DNA of 64,000 nucleotides, from NCBI GenBank assembly GCA_040902655.1, contig JBBDWV010000037.1, positions 20,585-84,584 of the forward strand, read 5' to 3'. The notes beneath the pieces were generated by a model. It was not told the origin of the DNA. It was given only the letters and a program-made list of their open reading frames with translations, and did no database searches. Source of the stretch: Mycobacteriales bacterium (GTDB taxonomy: Bacteria > Actinomycetota > Actinomycetes > Mycobacteriales > SCTD01). Made by a program: the position numbers and the translations under genes. Positions 37,468-46,129 of this stretch are shown piece after piece. Each line of letters starts with the position of its first letter. Position 1 is the first letter of the stretch.

Positions 37468-37842
37468 ATGCTGTACGGCGGCGGGCTGGCATCCCTGATC
37501 GCGTTGTGCCTGGTGGTCTACTGCGCGATCAACGTCATCACGAGCCCCGACGACCAGGTCCGCAACCTGCCCAAGCTGCTGTGGCTGCTGCTCGTCCTGC
37601 TGTTCCCGGTCGTCGGCGGCGTCGCCTGGCTGGTCGCCGGGCGACCGCAGGGCCCGCCCCGGACGCTGCCGTACCAGAGCAACACCGGCATCCCGCCGGA
37701 GTACGACCGGCCGGGCCGCGCCACCGCGCGCTCCCCGGACGACGACGAGGCGTTCCTACGCAGGCTGCGTGAGCGGGCGGAGGAGCAGCGGCGCAAGGCC
37801 GAGCAGGAGCGTCGGGAGCGGGAGAACGGCGCCGAGACCTGA
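37468..37842 (+). CDS. PLDc_N-type membrane protein
   Basis: The 124-residue protein has two hydrophobic segments (LASLIALCLVVYCAINVI and LLWLLLVLLFPVVGGVAWLVAGRP). The sequence matches the phospholipase-D N-terminal (PLDc_N) membrane domain without any phospholipase domain. A charged C-terminal helix rich in Glu/Arg follows. The ATG follows GGAGGGGG and lies 37 bp after bldC, so the genes may be co-transcribed. A paralogue follows directly. Function is unknown. Confidence 0.8.
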   Translation: MLYGGGLASLIALCLVVYCAINVITSPDDQVRNLPKLLWLLLVLLFPVVGGVAWLVAGRPQGPPRTLPYQSNTGIPPEYDRPGRATARSPDDDEAFLRRLRERAEEQRRKAEQERRERENGAET

Positions 37843-37881
37843 GCCCGGGATCGTCCGGGCCGGCTGAGGCGTTGTCCAGAT

Positions 37882-38184
37882 GTGCTCTTCGTGTACGCAT
37901 TGGTCACCCTGGCGCTGCTCGTCTACTGCGCCGTCGACGTCGTGAGCACGCCGGCTGAAGCGGTGCGCACACTGCCGAAGCCGCTGTGGCTGCTGGTGGT
38001 GGTGCTCCTGCCGCTCGTCGGTTCGGCGGCGTGGCTGCTCGCCGGCCGGCCGCCGCGGGGGACGCCGGCCACCCCTGCGGAGCCCGCCCGGCGTGCGCCG
38101 GACGACGATGAGAACTTCCTGCGCGAGCTGCGGCGACGCGCCGAGGACCAACGTCGCCGGGCCCGGGACCCGCGGGACGACTAG
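37882..38184 (+). CDS. PLDc_N-type membrane protein, tandem paralogue
   Basis: The 100-residue protein is clearly related to the preceding gene: VYCAVDVVSTPAEAVRTLPKPLWLL against VYCAINVITSPDDQVRNLPKLLWLL, and DDDENFLRELRRRAEDQRR at the end. It is a tandem duplication. The GTG start at 37882 is the best available. It overlaps the convergent phosphatase gene by 4 bp. Confidence 0.78.
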   Translation: MLFVYALVTLALLVYCAVDVVSTPAEAVRTLPKPLWLLVVVLLPLVGSAAWLLAGRPPRGTPATPAEPARRAPDDDENFLRELRRRAEDQRRRARDPRDD

Positions 38185-38822
38185 GCACCGGCGCCGGGGC
38201 GACGACCGGCGGCGCCGGCCGGCTCGCTGTAGGTGACCGTCACGATCCGGTCGTCCTCCCAGGTGATGCTGGTCAGCGAGGCGAGCCCGCACTGCCGGCG
38301 GTCCGGGCGGTGCCAGAGCCGGCGCCCCTCGACGTACCGGCGGAGGGTCCAGATCGGCAGCTGGTGGCTGACGCAGACAGCCTCGGAGCCCAGCGCCGCG
38401 TCGCGCGCGGCCTCGGCGGCGGCCAGCATCCGCCTGGCGATGACGTTGTACGCCTCGCCCCAGCTGGGGGTGAACGGGTTGCGCAGGTGCGGCCAGTGCT
38501 CGGGCCGCCGCAAGGCGCCGTCCCCGACACCGAAGGGCTTGCCCTCGAAGACGTTCTCGCTCTCGATCAGCCGTCCGTCGGTGCCGATCGGCAGCCCGTG
38601 CGCGGCAGCGATGGGGCCCGCCGTCTCCTGCGCGCGCTGCAGCGGCGAGGCGAGCACGACGGTGATGTCGCGGTCCTGCAGCGCCTCGGCCGCGTCCCGT
38701 GCCATCTGCAGGCCGTCCTCGGACAGCCGGAATCCGGGGAGCCGGCCGTACAGCACCGCATCTGGGTTGTACACCTCGCCGTGCCGGAGCAGGTGGACGG
38801 TGGTGCGGAGAGCTGTGGTCAT
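38181..38822 (-). CDS. Histidine phosphatase family protein
   Basis: The 213-residue protein has the phosphoglycerate-mutase-like catalytic motif [11 protein letters not shown] (RHG) near residue 12, [11 protein letters not shown], and the second catalytic His in [11 protein letters not shown]. It is translationally coupled to hemL (ATGA), an arrangement also seen in mycobacteria (Rv0524-Rv0525). The substrate is unknown. Confidence 0.88.
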   Translation of the reverse strand: MTTALRTTVHLLRHGEVYNPDAVLYGRLPGFRLSEDGLQMARDAAEALQDRDITVVLASPLQRAQETAGPIAAAHGLPIGTDGRLIESENVFEGKPFGVGDGALRRPEHWPHLRNPFTPSWGEAYNVIARRMLAAAEAARDAALGSEAVCVSHQLPIWTLRRYVEGRRLWHRPDRRQCGLASLTSITWEDDRIVTVTYSEPAGAAGRRPGAGA

Positions 38823-40165
38823 GCGCGGTCCTCCGCCTGGGGGGGTGCGAGGAGGTCGGGAGTGGAGAGCGCCGCGGCGGCCCGAGCGGCGTGCGGCAAC
38901 GCCGCGGCGACCCGTGAGAGCGCGGCGTCGTCGTGGGCCGCGCTGACGAACCACGCCTCGTACGCGCTGGGTGGCAGGTAGACGCCGCGGCTCAGCATCT
39001 CGTGGAAGAAGGCCTTGTACCGCAGCACGTTCTGCCGCGTGGCGGTCGCGTAGTCCACCACCGCGTGATCACAGAAGAAGATGCTGAACAGGCTACCGGC
39101 GCGGTTGAGGCGGTGCGCGACGCCGGCGGAGGTCAGCGCCTCGGAGGCGAGCCGGCCGACGGTCTCGGCGGTGGCGTCCAGGTGCGCGTAGACCTGCTCG
39201 GTGCAGTGCTCCAGCGTGGTGCGGCCCGCCGCGACCGCGAGCGGGTTCCCCGACAGGGTGCCGGCCTGGTAGACCGGGCCCGCGGGTGCGAGCCGGCCCA
39301 TGACGTCGGCGCGGCCGCCGAAGGCCGCTGCCGGCAGGCCACCGCCCATCACCTTGCCGAAGGTGAACAGGTCCGGCGCGACGCCCTCGAGCCCGAAGTG
39401 ACCGGCCCTCGAGACCCGGAAGCCGGTCATCACCTCGTCGAGGACGAGCAGGGCGCCGTACTGCGCGCACAGCGCCTTCAGTCCCGCGTTGAAGCCGGGC
39501 AGCGGCGGAACGACGCCCATGTTGGCGGCCGCGGCCTCGGTGATGACGACCGCGATCTGCTCGCCGTGCTGCTCGAACGCCGTCTGCGCGGCCGACAGGT
39601 CGTTGTAGGGCAGCACGATGGTCTCGGCGGTCATGGCTCCGGTGACGCCGGGGGTGTCCGGCAGGCCGAAGGTGGCCAGGCCACTGCCCGCGCTCGCGAG
39701 CAGCGCGTCGACGTGCCCGTGGTAGCAGCCGGCGAACTTCACGACCTTGCTGCGGCCGGTGAACCCACGGGCCAGCCGGATCGCGCTCATGGTCGCCTCG
39801 GTGCCGGAGCTGACCAGTCGCACCTGCTCGACCGGCCCGACCCGCTCGACGATCAGCTCGGCCAGCCGGACCTCGCCCTCGGTGGGGGTGCCGAAGCTGG
39901 TGCCGCCCGCCGCGGCGAGCTGGAGCGCCTCGACGACCGCGGGGTGCGCGTGGCCGAGAATCATCGGCCCCCAACTACCGACGAGGTCGACGTAGTCACG
40001 GCCGTCCGCATCGGTGAGGTAGGCACCGTGGCCGCTGGTCATGAAGCGCGGCGTGCCGCCGACGGCCTGGAAGGCGCGAACCGGGCTGTTGACGCCGCCC
40101 GGGATGACGGCGGAGGCCCGCTGGAACAGGGTCTCGCTCAGCGGCGCGTCGTACGGATAGGTCAT
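38819..40165 (-). CDS. hemL: Glutamate-1-semialdehyde 2,1-aminomutase
   Basis: The 448-residue PLP enzyme makes 5-aminolevulinate in the C5 pathway. [30 protein letters not shown] and the PLP lysine in [18 protein letters not shown] are present. The ATG at 40165 has AGG nine bases upstream and is preferred over an ATG three codons earlier, which sits directly on that site. It supplies the HemB substrate and pairs with hemA at 46126, although the genes are about 6 kb apart. Confidence 0.96.
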   Translation of the reverse strand: MTYPYDAPLSETLFQRASAVIPGGVNSPVRAFQAVGGTPRFMTSGHGAYLTDADGRDYVDLVGSWGPMILGHAHPAVVEALQLAAAGGTSFGTPTEGEVRLAELIVERVGPVEQVRLVSSGTEATMSAIRLARGFTGRSKVVKFAGCYHGHVDALLASAGSGLATFGLPDTPGVTGAMTAETIVLPYNDLSAAQTAFEQHGEQIAVVITEAAAANMGVVPPLPGFNAGLKALCAQYGALLVLDEVMTGFRVSRAGHFGLEGVAPDLFTFGKVMGGGLPAAAFGGRADVMGRLAPAGPVYQAGTLSGNPLAVAAGRTTLEHCTEQVYAHLDATAETVGRLASEALTSAGVAHRLNRAGSLFSIFFCDHAVVDYATATRQNVLRYKAFFHEMLSRGVYLPPSAYEAWFVSAAHDDAALSRVAAALPHAARAAAALSTPDLLAPPQAEDRA

Positions 40166-40218
40166 GCTCGGCATCCTGCCCTGCGCCGCCCGCCGCCCGC
40201 CGTACAGGGTGCCGGTGC

Positions 40219-40234
40219 CGCGGTGACAGTCCGG
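40219..40234 (+). repeat. Dispersed intergenic 16-bp motif (variant copy)
   Basis: CGCGGTGACAGTCCGG, one base different from the CGCGGTGACTGTCCGG motif, lies between hemL and the M18 aminopeptidase gene. The other copies are at 190-205, 24371-24386, 24467-24482, 25534-25549, 57904-57919 and 58173-58188. Confidence 0.8.
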
Positions 40235-40252
40235 GTCGCCCCGCCCCGCGGC

Positions 40253-41572
40253 TCAGCCGAGCTCGAGGCAGGCGGTCAGGGCGCGGACCATGAGTGGGAC
40301 GTCCTGCGCCGAGCCCAGCTCGCGGCAGGAGTGCATGCCCAGCAGCGGAGCGCCGACGTCCAGCGTCGACAGGCCCAGTCGGGTCGCCGTGAGCGGGCCG
40401 ATCGTCGAGCCGCAGGGCAGGTCGTTGCGGCTGACGAAGTGCTGCAGTGGCACCCCGGCGTCGGCGCAGCGGGCGGCGAACCAGCCGCCGCTACGGGCAT
40501 CGGTCGCGTAGGACTGGTTGGCGTTGAGCTTGAGCACCGGGCCGCCGCCGAGCACCGGTGTGTGCGCAGGCTCGTGCCGCTCGGCGTGGTTCGGGTGCTG
40601 CGCGTGCGCCATGTCCGCGCTGACCAGGCGCGAGCGGGCGAGGGTGACCTGCAGGTCCTGCGGGTCGTACGGCCGGCGTCCCTCAGGGACGCGGTCGCTG
40701 GTGGCGGCGACGACCCGGGCCACGACGTCCTCGAGGAACGGGCCGCGGGCGCCTTCGGCGGACCCGCTGCCGACCTCCTCGTGGTCGTTCGCGACGACCA
40801 GCTGGGTGTGGGCGGCCGGCGCCGCGGCCAGCAGCGCGAGCACGGCGCTGTGGCAGGAGCCCAGGTTGTCCAGTCGCGGCGCCGCGATCCAGGAGCCGTC
40901 GGCGCCGGTGCTCGCCGACGGCTGCGTGTCGGCCAGCACCAGGTCGTGGCCGAGCACGTCCGCGGCGTCGATCCCCGCGCTGTCCGCCAGCGCCTCGACA
41001 AGCCCCGGTTCGCCGCCGCGGTCGGCTCCCCAGATCGGCACGAGCTGGTTCTGCGGGTCCAGCTGGAGCCCCTCGCGGACCGCCCGGTCCAGATGGATGG
41101 CCAGGCTCGGCAGCCGCACCGGCCCGTTCGGCAGCACCACCCGGTGCATCTCGACGCCCCCCTCGACACCGCGTACCGCGATCCGGCCGGCGACAGTCAG
41201 CTCGCGGTCCAGCCAGGTGTGCGCGAGCAGCCCGCCGTAGGTCTCCACGCCGAGAAGGCGGAAGCCGGCCCGGCGTACCTCGTACCGCGGGCGGAGCTTG
41301 AAGGTGGGCGAGTCGGTGTGCGTGCCGACCAGTCGGATGCCCGCCTCCGCGGTGGGGGCCGAGCCGACGCGGAAGGCGATCAGGCTGCCGCCGTCGCGCA
41401 CGACGTAGCGGGCGTCGCCGGAGGCGAGGGTCCAGCGGTCGCGCTCGGACAGTTCGGTGAAGCCGGCCTGCTCCAGGCGCCGGGTCATCTCGGCCACGGC
41501 GTGGAACGGCGAGGGCGAGGCATCGACGAAGGCGCGCAGATCCGCGCCGGCCTGCTCTGCGGTGAGGCTCAT
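40253..41572 (-). CDS. M18 family aminopeptidase
   Basis: The 439-residue dizinc aminopeptidase has the start FVDASPSPFHAVAEM, the metal His in VGTHTDSPTFKLRP, catalytic/metal residues in VVANDHEEVGSGSAEGARGP, and MAHAQHPNHAERHEP later. This matches the ApeB/DNPEP type. The C-terminal GMHSCRELGS supplies another ligand. It trims N-terminal residues, acidic in several relatives. It is preceded by a striking 50-bp palindrome upstream. Confidence 0.93.
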   Translation of the reverse strand: MSLTAEQAGADLRAFVDASPSPFHAVAEMTRRLEQAGFTELSERDRWTLASGDARYVVRDGGSLIAFRVGSAPTAEAGIRLVGTHTDSPTFKLRPRYEVRRAGFRLLGVETYGGLLAHTWLDRELTVAGRIAVRGVEGGVEMHRVVLPNGPVRLPSLAIHLDRAVREGLQLDPQNQLVPIWGADRGGEPGLVEALADSAGIDAADVLGHDLVLADTQPSASTGADGSWIAAPRLDNLGSCHSAVLALLAAAPAAHTQLVVANDHEEVGSGSAEGARGPFLEDVVARVVAATSDRVPEGRRPYDPQDLQVTLARSRLVSADMAHAQHPNHAERHEPAHTPVLGGGPVLKLNANQSYATDARSGGWFAARCADAGVPLQHFVSRNDLPCGSTIGPLTATRLGLSTLDVGAPLLGMHSCRELGSAQDVPLMVRALTACLELG

Positions 41573-41651
41573 CCTGCGACCGTACGTGCGGCGGGAACCG
41601 ACGACGGCGCGGGCCGCTCTGCCGGCGCCGCGCGGGTGGCCGACCGGTGCT

Positions 41652-41682
41652 GTTGTGGATCATCTCCCGTTGTGGATCATCT
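41652..41682. repeat. 14-bp direct repeat next to the palindrome
   Basis: GTTGTGGATCATCT occurs at 41652-41665 and 41669-41682 with a 17-bp period, ending two bases before the long palindrome. Confidence 0.9.
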
Positions 41683-41684
41683 GG

Positions 41685-41734
41685 GGACTGGATCGGCAGC
41701 AGACACGCCGGCGTGTCTGCTGCCGATCCAGTCC
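41685..41734. repeat. 50-bp perfect palindrome
   Basis: The sequence from GGACTGGATCGGCAGC to GCTGCCGATCCAGTCC is its own reverse complement over all 50 bases (24-bp arms around a central CG). It lies between two minus-strand genes. There is no T-run, so intrinsic termination is possible but not typical. A protein-binding or recombination role is equally possible. Confidence 0.95.
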
Positions 41735-41787
41735 AGAGAAGATCACCGATGGGCGGGCGGTGCTCGGCCGCCGAAGATCTTGCTCTG

Positions 41788-42171
41788 TCAGCGGGTCGCT
41801 CGGAGCCTCAGCAGCCCGAGCACCGGCAGCACGAGGGGGACGAAGCCGTAGCCGATGCCGTACGCCGACCACACCGTCTCGTCCGGGAAGGCGTCGGGCA
41901 GCACCAGTGAGAGCGTGCCGACGACCAGCACCCCGACCAGCTCGAACAGCACCGCGGCCCATGCCAGCCGGCGCATCCCGCGCCCCAGCGCCAGCGCCGC
42001 CACGACGTAGACGCCGGCGGCGACGGCCGAGAGCAGGTACGCCACCGGCGCCTCGTCGAAGCGGGTCACCAGCTGCAGGCCGGCCCGGGAGGAGGCGGCC
42101 AGCGCGAAGATCGCGTAGACGGCGACGAGCAGCCGGCCGGGACCGCGGCCGACGCCGTGCCGCTCAGCCAC
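41788..42171 (-). CDS. Small integral membrane protein
   Basis: The 127-residue product has four hydrophobic segments. LLVAVYAIFALAASSRAGLQLV, YLLSAVAAGVYVVAALALG and VLFELVGVLVVGTLSLVLPDAF precede a last one, FVPLVLPVLGLLRL. FPDETVWSAYGIGYG lies between the last two. I recall similar conserved actinobacterial proteins without known function. The GTG start falls inside one copy of a 35-bp direct repeat. Confidence 0.7.
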   Translation of the reverse strand: MAERHGVGRGPGRLLVAVYAIFALAASSRAGLQLVTRFDEAPVAYLLSAVAAGVYVVAALALGRGMRRLAWAAVLFELVGVLVVGTLSLVLPDAFPDETVWSAYGIGYGFVPLVLPVLGLLRLRATR

Positions 42172-42224
42172 CGCCGACACCGGGACCCCGGCCGACGCCG
42201 TGCCGCTCAGCCACCGCCGACACC
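42147..42224. repeat. 35-bp direct duplication between two membrane-protein genes
   Basis: Identical 35-bp copies at 42147-42181 and 42190-42224 are separated by 8 bp. The first contains the GTG start of the downstream gene, and the second covers the stop codon of the upstream gene. Confidence 0.93.
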
Positions 42225-42578
42225 CAGCCCGGCGTGCCAGATCGTCAGCAGGCGCACCTGCACGACCGCGACGGTGAGGCAGGCCGCGGACAGGACGAGC
42301 GTGCCCCAGCGGGACCGCTCCTCCACCGCGAGCACCAGGCCGCCCGGCACCAGCAGCAGCGACACGGCCAGGTAGCCGAGGAGCTCGCCGTTCGAGCCGC
42401 CCCAACTCCCCATGCGGGCCAGCGCGAGACCTCCTTGCACCAGCAGGATCCCCTGGAGCAGGAACAGCCCCAGCAGGTGCAGCCGCGGCACCAGCCGGTC
42501 CAGCGCCGCGAAGAGCAGCGCGACCGCCCCCAACGCGAGCGCGAGCAGCGCGATGCCGGTCGCGAAACCCTCGATCAA
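42207..42578 (-). CDS. Hypothetical membrane protein
   Basis: The 123-residue protein has four predicted hydrophobic segments (GIALLALALGAVALLFAAL, LLGLFLLQGILLVQGGLAL, LLGYLAVSLLLVPGGLVL and LVLSAACLTVAVVQVRLL). The start codon is uncertain: TTG at 42578 is the best candidate but has only a weak ribosome binding site. It ends within a 35-bp duplication shared with the next gene. No family is recognised; it may be part of the hem operon tail. Confidence 0.6.
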   Translation of the reverse strand: MIEGFATGIALLALALGAVALLFAALDRLVPRLHLLGLFLLQGILLVQGGLALARMGSWGGSNGELLGYLAVSLLLVPGGLVLAVEERSRWGTLVLSAACLTVAVVQVRLLTIWHAGLGVGGG

Positions 42579-42627
42579 CCGGACACCCCGAGCAACCGAC
42601 AGCCCCCGAGCAACCGACGGGCATCGG

Positions 42628-43611
42628 TCACCGGAGCCAGCCGGCAGCCTCGGTCGCCCAGTAGGTCAGGATCATCCCGGCGCCGGCCCGCCGGATCCCG
42701 GTGAGCTGTTCGAGGATGATCCGCTCCCGGTCGATCCAGCCCTGCGCCGCCGCAGCCTCCACCATCGCGTACTCGCCGGAGACCTGGTAGGCCGCGACCG
42801 GCACGTCGACCGCGTCGGCGACGGCGCGCACCACGTCGAGGTAGGCACCGGCCGGCTTCACCATCACCGCGTCGGCGCCCTCCGCGACGTCCAGCAACGC
42901 CTCGCGGACACCCTCCTGAGCCGAGCGCCCGGCGTCCTGCTGGTAGCCGGCCCGGTCGCCGAACCGCGGGGCGCACTCGGCAGCGTCGCGGAACGGCCCG
43001 TAGTAGGCGGAGGCGTACTTCGCGCTGTAGGCCAGGATCGGCACCTCGCCGAAGCCGTCCCCGTCGAGGGCTGCCCGGATCGCCGCGACCTGGCCGTCCA
43101 TCATCCCGCTCGGCGCGACGACCTGCGAGCCGGCACGCGCCTGCGCCAGAGCCGCCGAGGCGTACCGCGCGAGGGTGGCGTCGTTGTCGACCTCACCGCT
43201 GTCGGTGAGCAGGCCGCAGTGGCCGTGGTCGGTGTACTCGTCCAGGCACAGGTCGGTCATCACGACCAGGTCGTTCCCGACCTCGGCCGCCAGGTCGCCC
43301 AGCGCCAGCTGCACGATGCCCTGCGGATCGTCGGCGCCCGAGCCGCGGGCGTCCTTGACCGCCGGGATGCCGAACAGGACCAGCCCGCCGACACCGGCGG
43401 AGGCCGCTTGCGCAGCAGCCTTCTTCAGCGACTCCCGGGTGTGCTGCACGACGCCCGGCATCGAGCCGATCGGGGCCGGCGCCGCGATGCCCTCCTTGAC
43501 GAAGACCGGCAGCACCAGGTCCGCCGGCCGCACCTGCACGTCCGCCACCAGTCGGCGCAGTGCGGCGGTCCGCCGCAGCCGGCGCGGGCGGGCGGCGGGA
43601 AAGGCGGTCAC
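42628..43611 (-). CDS. hemB: Porphobilinogen synthase (ALA dehydratase)
   Basis: The 327-residue enzyme condenses two 5-aminolevulinates. Schiff-base lysines are visible in LAYSAKYASAYYGPFRDA and DAVMVKPAGAYLDVV. The metal region is TDLCLDEYTDHGHCG. The GTG start overlaps the hemD stop (GTGA). It is part of the rex-hemA-hemC-hemD-hemB transcript. Confidence 0.97.
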   Translation of the reverse strand: MTAFPAARPRRLRRTAALRRLVADVQVRPADLVLPVFVKEGIAAPAPIGSMPGVVQHTRESLKKAAAQAASAGVGGLVLFGIPAVKDARGSGADDPQGIVQLALGDLAAEVGNDLVVMTDLCLDEYTDHGHCGLLTDSGEVDNDATLARYASAALAQARAGSQVVAPSGMMDGQVAAIRAALDGDGFGEVPILAYSAKYASAYYGPFRDAAECAPRFGDRAGYQQDAGRSAQEGVREALLDVAEGADAVMVKPAGAYLDVVRAVADAVDVPVAAYQVSGEYAMVEAAAAQGWIDRERIILEQLTGIRRAGAGMILTYWATEAAGWLR

Positions 43612-45194
43612 CGTCCAGCGGCCGCCGCACGCGCCTTCTTACGGCGGTGCGCAGCGCTCGGCAGCGGGGCGATCTCGGGAAGGGCCGCCTCCCGCCGCTC
43701 GACGGCGAAGACCGCCAGCGCCTCGACCAGGGCCGCCACGTCGGGCCTGGGTGAGAGCACGTCGACACGCAGCCCCAACTCCCGCGCGGTCGCGGCGGTC
43801 TGCGGGCCGATGCAGGCCAGGATCGTGCTGTCGTGCGGCTTACCGGCGATACCGACGAGGTTGCGCACGGTCGAGGACGAGGTGAACAGCACCGCGTCGT
43901 AGCCGCCGCCCTTGAGCGCCTCGCGGGTCTCCGCGGGCGGCGGGGCGGCGCGCACCGTGCGGTAGGCGGTGATGTCGTCGACCTGCCAGCCCAGCTCCTG
44001 CAGCCCGGCAATCAGCGTGTCGGTCGCGATGTCCGCCCGCGGCAGGAAGACCCGGTCGATCGGGTCGAAGACCTCGTCGTACGGCGCCCAGTCCGCGAGC
44101 AGGCCCTCGCTGGACTGCTGGCCGCTCGGCACCAGGTCCGGGCGGATGCCGAAGTCGACGATCGCCTGCGCGGTGGCGTCGCCGACGGCGGCCACCCGCA
44201 CACCGGACAGCGCGCGGGCGTCCAGGCCGTACTCCTCGAGCTTCTCGCGAACCGCCTTGACGGCGTTGACGGAGGTGAAGGCGATCCAGGCGTACTTCCC
44301 GTCGTGCAGGCCCTTGACCGCGCGCTCCATCGGCGCGGGTGTGCGTGGCGGCTCGACGGCGATGGTGGGCACCTCGACCGGCACGGCGCCGTACGAGCGC
44401 AGCACCGCCGACAGCGCGCCGGCCTGGTCGCGGGTGCGCGGGACGAGCACTCGCCAGCCGTACAGCGCGCGGCTCTCGAACCAGGCCAGCCGGTCGGCCT
44501 TCTTGACCACGTCGCCGACCACCACGACCGCCTCGCCGGCCAGCTCGGCGCTGCCGGCCACGGCCTCCACAGTGTCCAGCGTCGCGGTGACGGTCCGCTG
44601 CTCCGCAGTGGTGCCGCGCACGGTGACCGCGACCTGCTCCCCGCCCCGGCGGCCGTGCTCGACCAGCGCGGCGGCGCTCTTGGCGACGTCGGCGGCGCAG
44701 GTCAGCAGCACGAGGGTCCCGGGCGCGGTCGCGAGCTGCCGCCACGGGGTCCGGTCGTCGACCCGGGCGACCGTGCGGGGCAGGCCGCCCGCGATGCCGG
44801 CGTAGCCGGGGACGAGCGACTCGTCGCTCAGGCCGGGGACGACCTCCAGGCGCTGCCTGGCCTTGAGGACCGTCTCGGCCTCCTTGACCCCCTCGGGGGT
44901 CGCATAGGGGTCACCGGGGAGCAGCCGGACGGCGAGCCGGCCGTCCCTGCTCGCCGCGACCAGCGGGGCGCCCTGCGCCTGGCCCGGCTCGGTGCGCACG
45001 ACCTCGGCGTCGACGCGGGCGTCGGCGAGCAGCGCCTCGCCGACGCGGGCGTCGGCAAGGATGAGGTCGGCGGTCGCCAGCAGCTGCGCCGCCCGCACCG
45101 TGAGCAGTCCGGGATCGCCGCTGCCGGCGCCGACGAGGGCGACCTGGCCGGCCGTCTTCTTCGTGGCCGGGGGCCGGGGCTTGCTGGAGCTCAT
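43608..45194 (-). CDS. hemD: Uroporphyrinogen-III synthase with N-terminal methyltransferase-like domain
   Basis: The 528-residue fusion has an N-terminal CobA/SUMT-like domain (GAGSGDPGLLTVRAAQLL near residue 22, to about 240). A C-terminal HemD domain follows (about 250-510) with GWRVLVPRTRDQAGALSAVL, IAFTSVNAVKAV and LFTSSSTVRNLVGIAG. The methyltransferase part lacks the usual GGDPF loop (here LLPGDPY), as in the mycobacterial HemD I recall. C-methylation of uroporphyrinogen is therefore doubtful while uroporphyrinogen-III synthesis is secure. It overlaps hemC by ATGA. Confidence 0.93.
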   Translation of the reverse strand: MSSSKPRPPATKKTAGQVALVGAGSGDPGLLTVRAAQLLATADLILADARVGEALLADARVDAEVVRTEPGQAQGAPLVAASRDGRLAVRLLPGDPYATPEGVKEAETVLKARQRLEVVPGLSDESLVPGYAGIAGGLPRTVARVDDRTPWRQLATAPGTLVLLTCAADVAKSAAALVEHGRRGGEQVAVTVRGTTAEQRTVTATLDTVEAVAGSAELAGEAVVVVGDVVKKADRLAWFESRALYGWRVLVPRTRDQAGALSAVLRSYGAVPVEVPTIAVEPPRTPAPMERAVKGLHDGKYAWIAFTSVNAVKAVREKLEEYGLDARALSGVRVAAVGDATAQAIVDFGIRPDLVPSGQQSSEGLLADWAPYDEVFDPIDRVFLPRADIATDTLIAGLQELGWQVDDITAYRTVRAAPPPAETREALKGGGYDAVLFTSSSTVRNLVGIAGKPHDSTILACIGPQTAATARELGLRVDVLSPRPDVAALVEALAVFAVERREAALPEIAPLPSAAHRRKKARAAAAGR

Positions 45195-46129
45195 GCGGGT
45201 TCTCCCATCAGATCCGCGGCACCGAGGTCGAGCAGCTCGCGCGCGAGCCGGCGTCCCACCTCCGCTGCCTCGGACGTCGAGCCGGTCGCCGAGAGGCGGA
45301 CGGCGTCTGTTCCGTCGACGGCGGCCACCAGGCCGCGCAGGTAGATCTCGGGGCCGCCCCCGGTGTCAGGGTCGCCCTCGGCCACCTGGGCCAGAGCGCC
45401 GACCGGCGCCGTACAGCCGGCCTCCAGCGCGGCGAGCAGCGCACGCTCGGCGGCCACCGACGCACGGGTGTCGCCGTCGTCGAGGGCGGCGAGCAGCCCG
45501 CGCAGCTCCTCGTCGCCGGTGCGGCACTCGAGCGCCAGCGCCCCCTGGGCCGGGGCCGGCAGCATGGTGATCGGGTCGATCACCTCGGTGGCGTCACCGA
45601 GCCGGTCCAGCCTGGCCAGGCCGGCCCGGGCGAGCACCACCGCGTCGAGCTCGCCGGAGCGCACCTTGGCGATCCGGGTGTCGACGTTGCCGCGGATCGG
45701 GACGACCTCGTAACCCAGGCCCAGGCCGCGCAGCTGCGCCGTGCGGCGCGGCGAGCCGGTGCCGATGCAGGCACCGCCCGGCAGCTCGCCGAGGGTGAGC
45801 CCGTCGCGGGCCACGAGCGCGTCGCGGGGATCCGCACGCACCGGCACCGCGGCGACGACCAGGCCTGGGGCGGCCGCCGTCGGCAGGTCCTTGTAGGAGT
45901 GCACCGCCAGGTCGACCTCGCCGGCCAGCAGCGCGTCGCGCAGGGCCGTCACGAAGACGCCGGTGCCGCCGATCTGCGCGATCGCGGCGCTGTTCACGTC
46001 ACCCTCGGTCTGCACGGTCACCAGCTCGACCCGGCAGCCCGACTCGCCGAGGGCCGTGGCGACGGCGCGGGACTGGGCCAGCGCAAGGGCGCTGCCCCGG
46101 GTGCCCAGCCGCAGCAGGCGGCCACTCAC
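45191..46129 (-). CDS. hemC: Hydroxymethylbilane synthase
   Basis: The 312-residue enzyme polymerises porphobilinogen. LRLGTRGSALALAQSRAVA opens the protein. The substrate-binding region contains AVHSYKDLP, and GTGSPRRTAQL follows. The dipyrromethane cofactor Cys is in LEAGCTAPVGA. GTG start and stop overlap neighbours (GTGA with hemA, ATGA with hemD). Confidence 0.97.
   Translation of the reverse strand: MSGRLLRLGTRGSALALAQSRAVATALGESGCRVELVTVQTEGDVNSAAIAQIGGTGVFVTALRDALLAGEVDLAVHSYKDLPTAAAPGLVVAAVPVRADPRDALVARDGLTLGELPGGACIGTGSPRRTAQLRGLGLGYEVVPIRGNVDTRIAKVRSGELDAVVLARAGLARLDRLGDATEVIDPITMLPAPAQGALALECRTGDEELRGLLAALDDGDTRASVAAERALLAALEAGCTAPVGALAQVAEGDPDTGGGPEIYLRGLVAAVDGTDAVRLSATGSTSEAAEVGRRLARELLDLGAADLMGEPA

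Larger units (their letters stand above)
41573..41787. other. Intergenic region with direct repeat and palindrome
   Basis: This 215-bp spacer holds a 14-bp direct repeat and a 50-bp palindrome, listed separately. No gene is seen. Confidence 0.7.

Noticed and set aside
38933-41851. Long plus-strand frame of more than 900 codons
   Set aside because: It is antisense to hemL and the M18 aminopeptidase, both of which have clear catalytic motifs.
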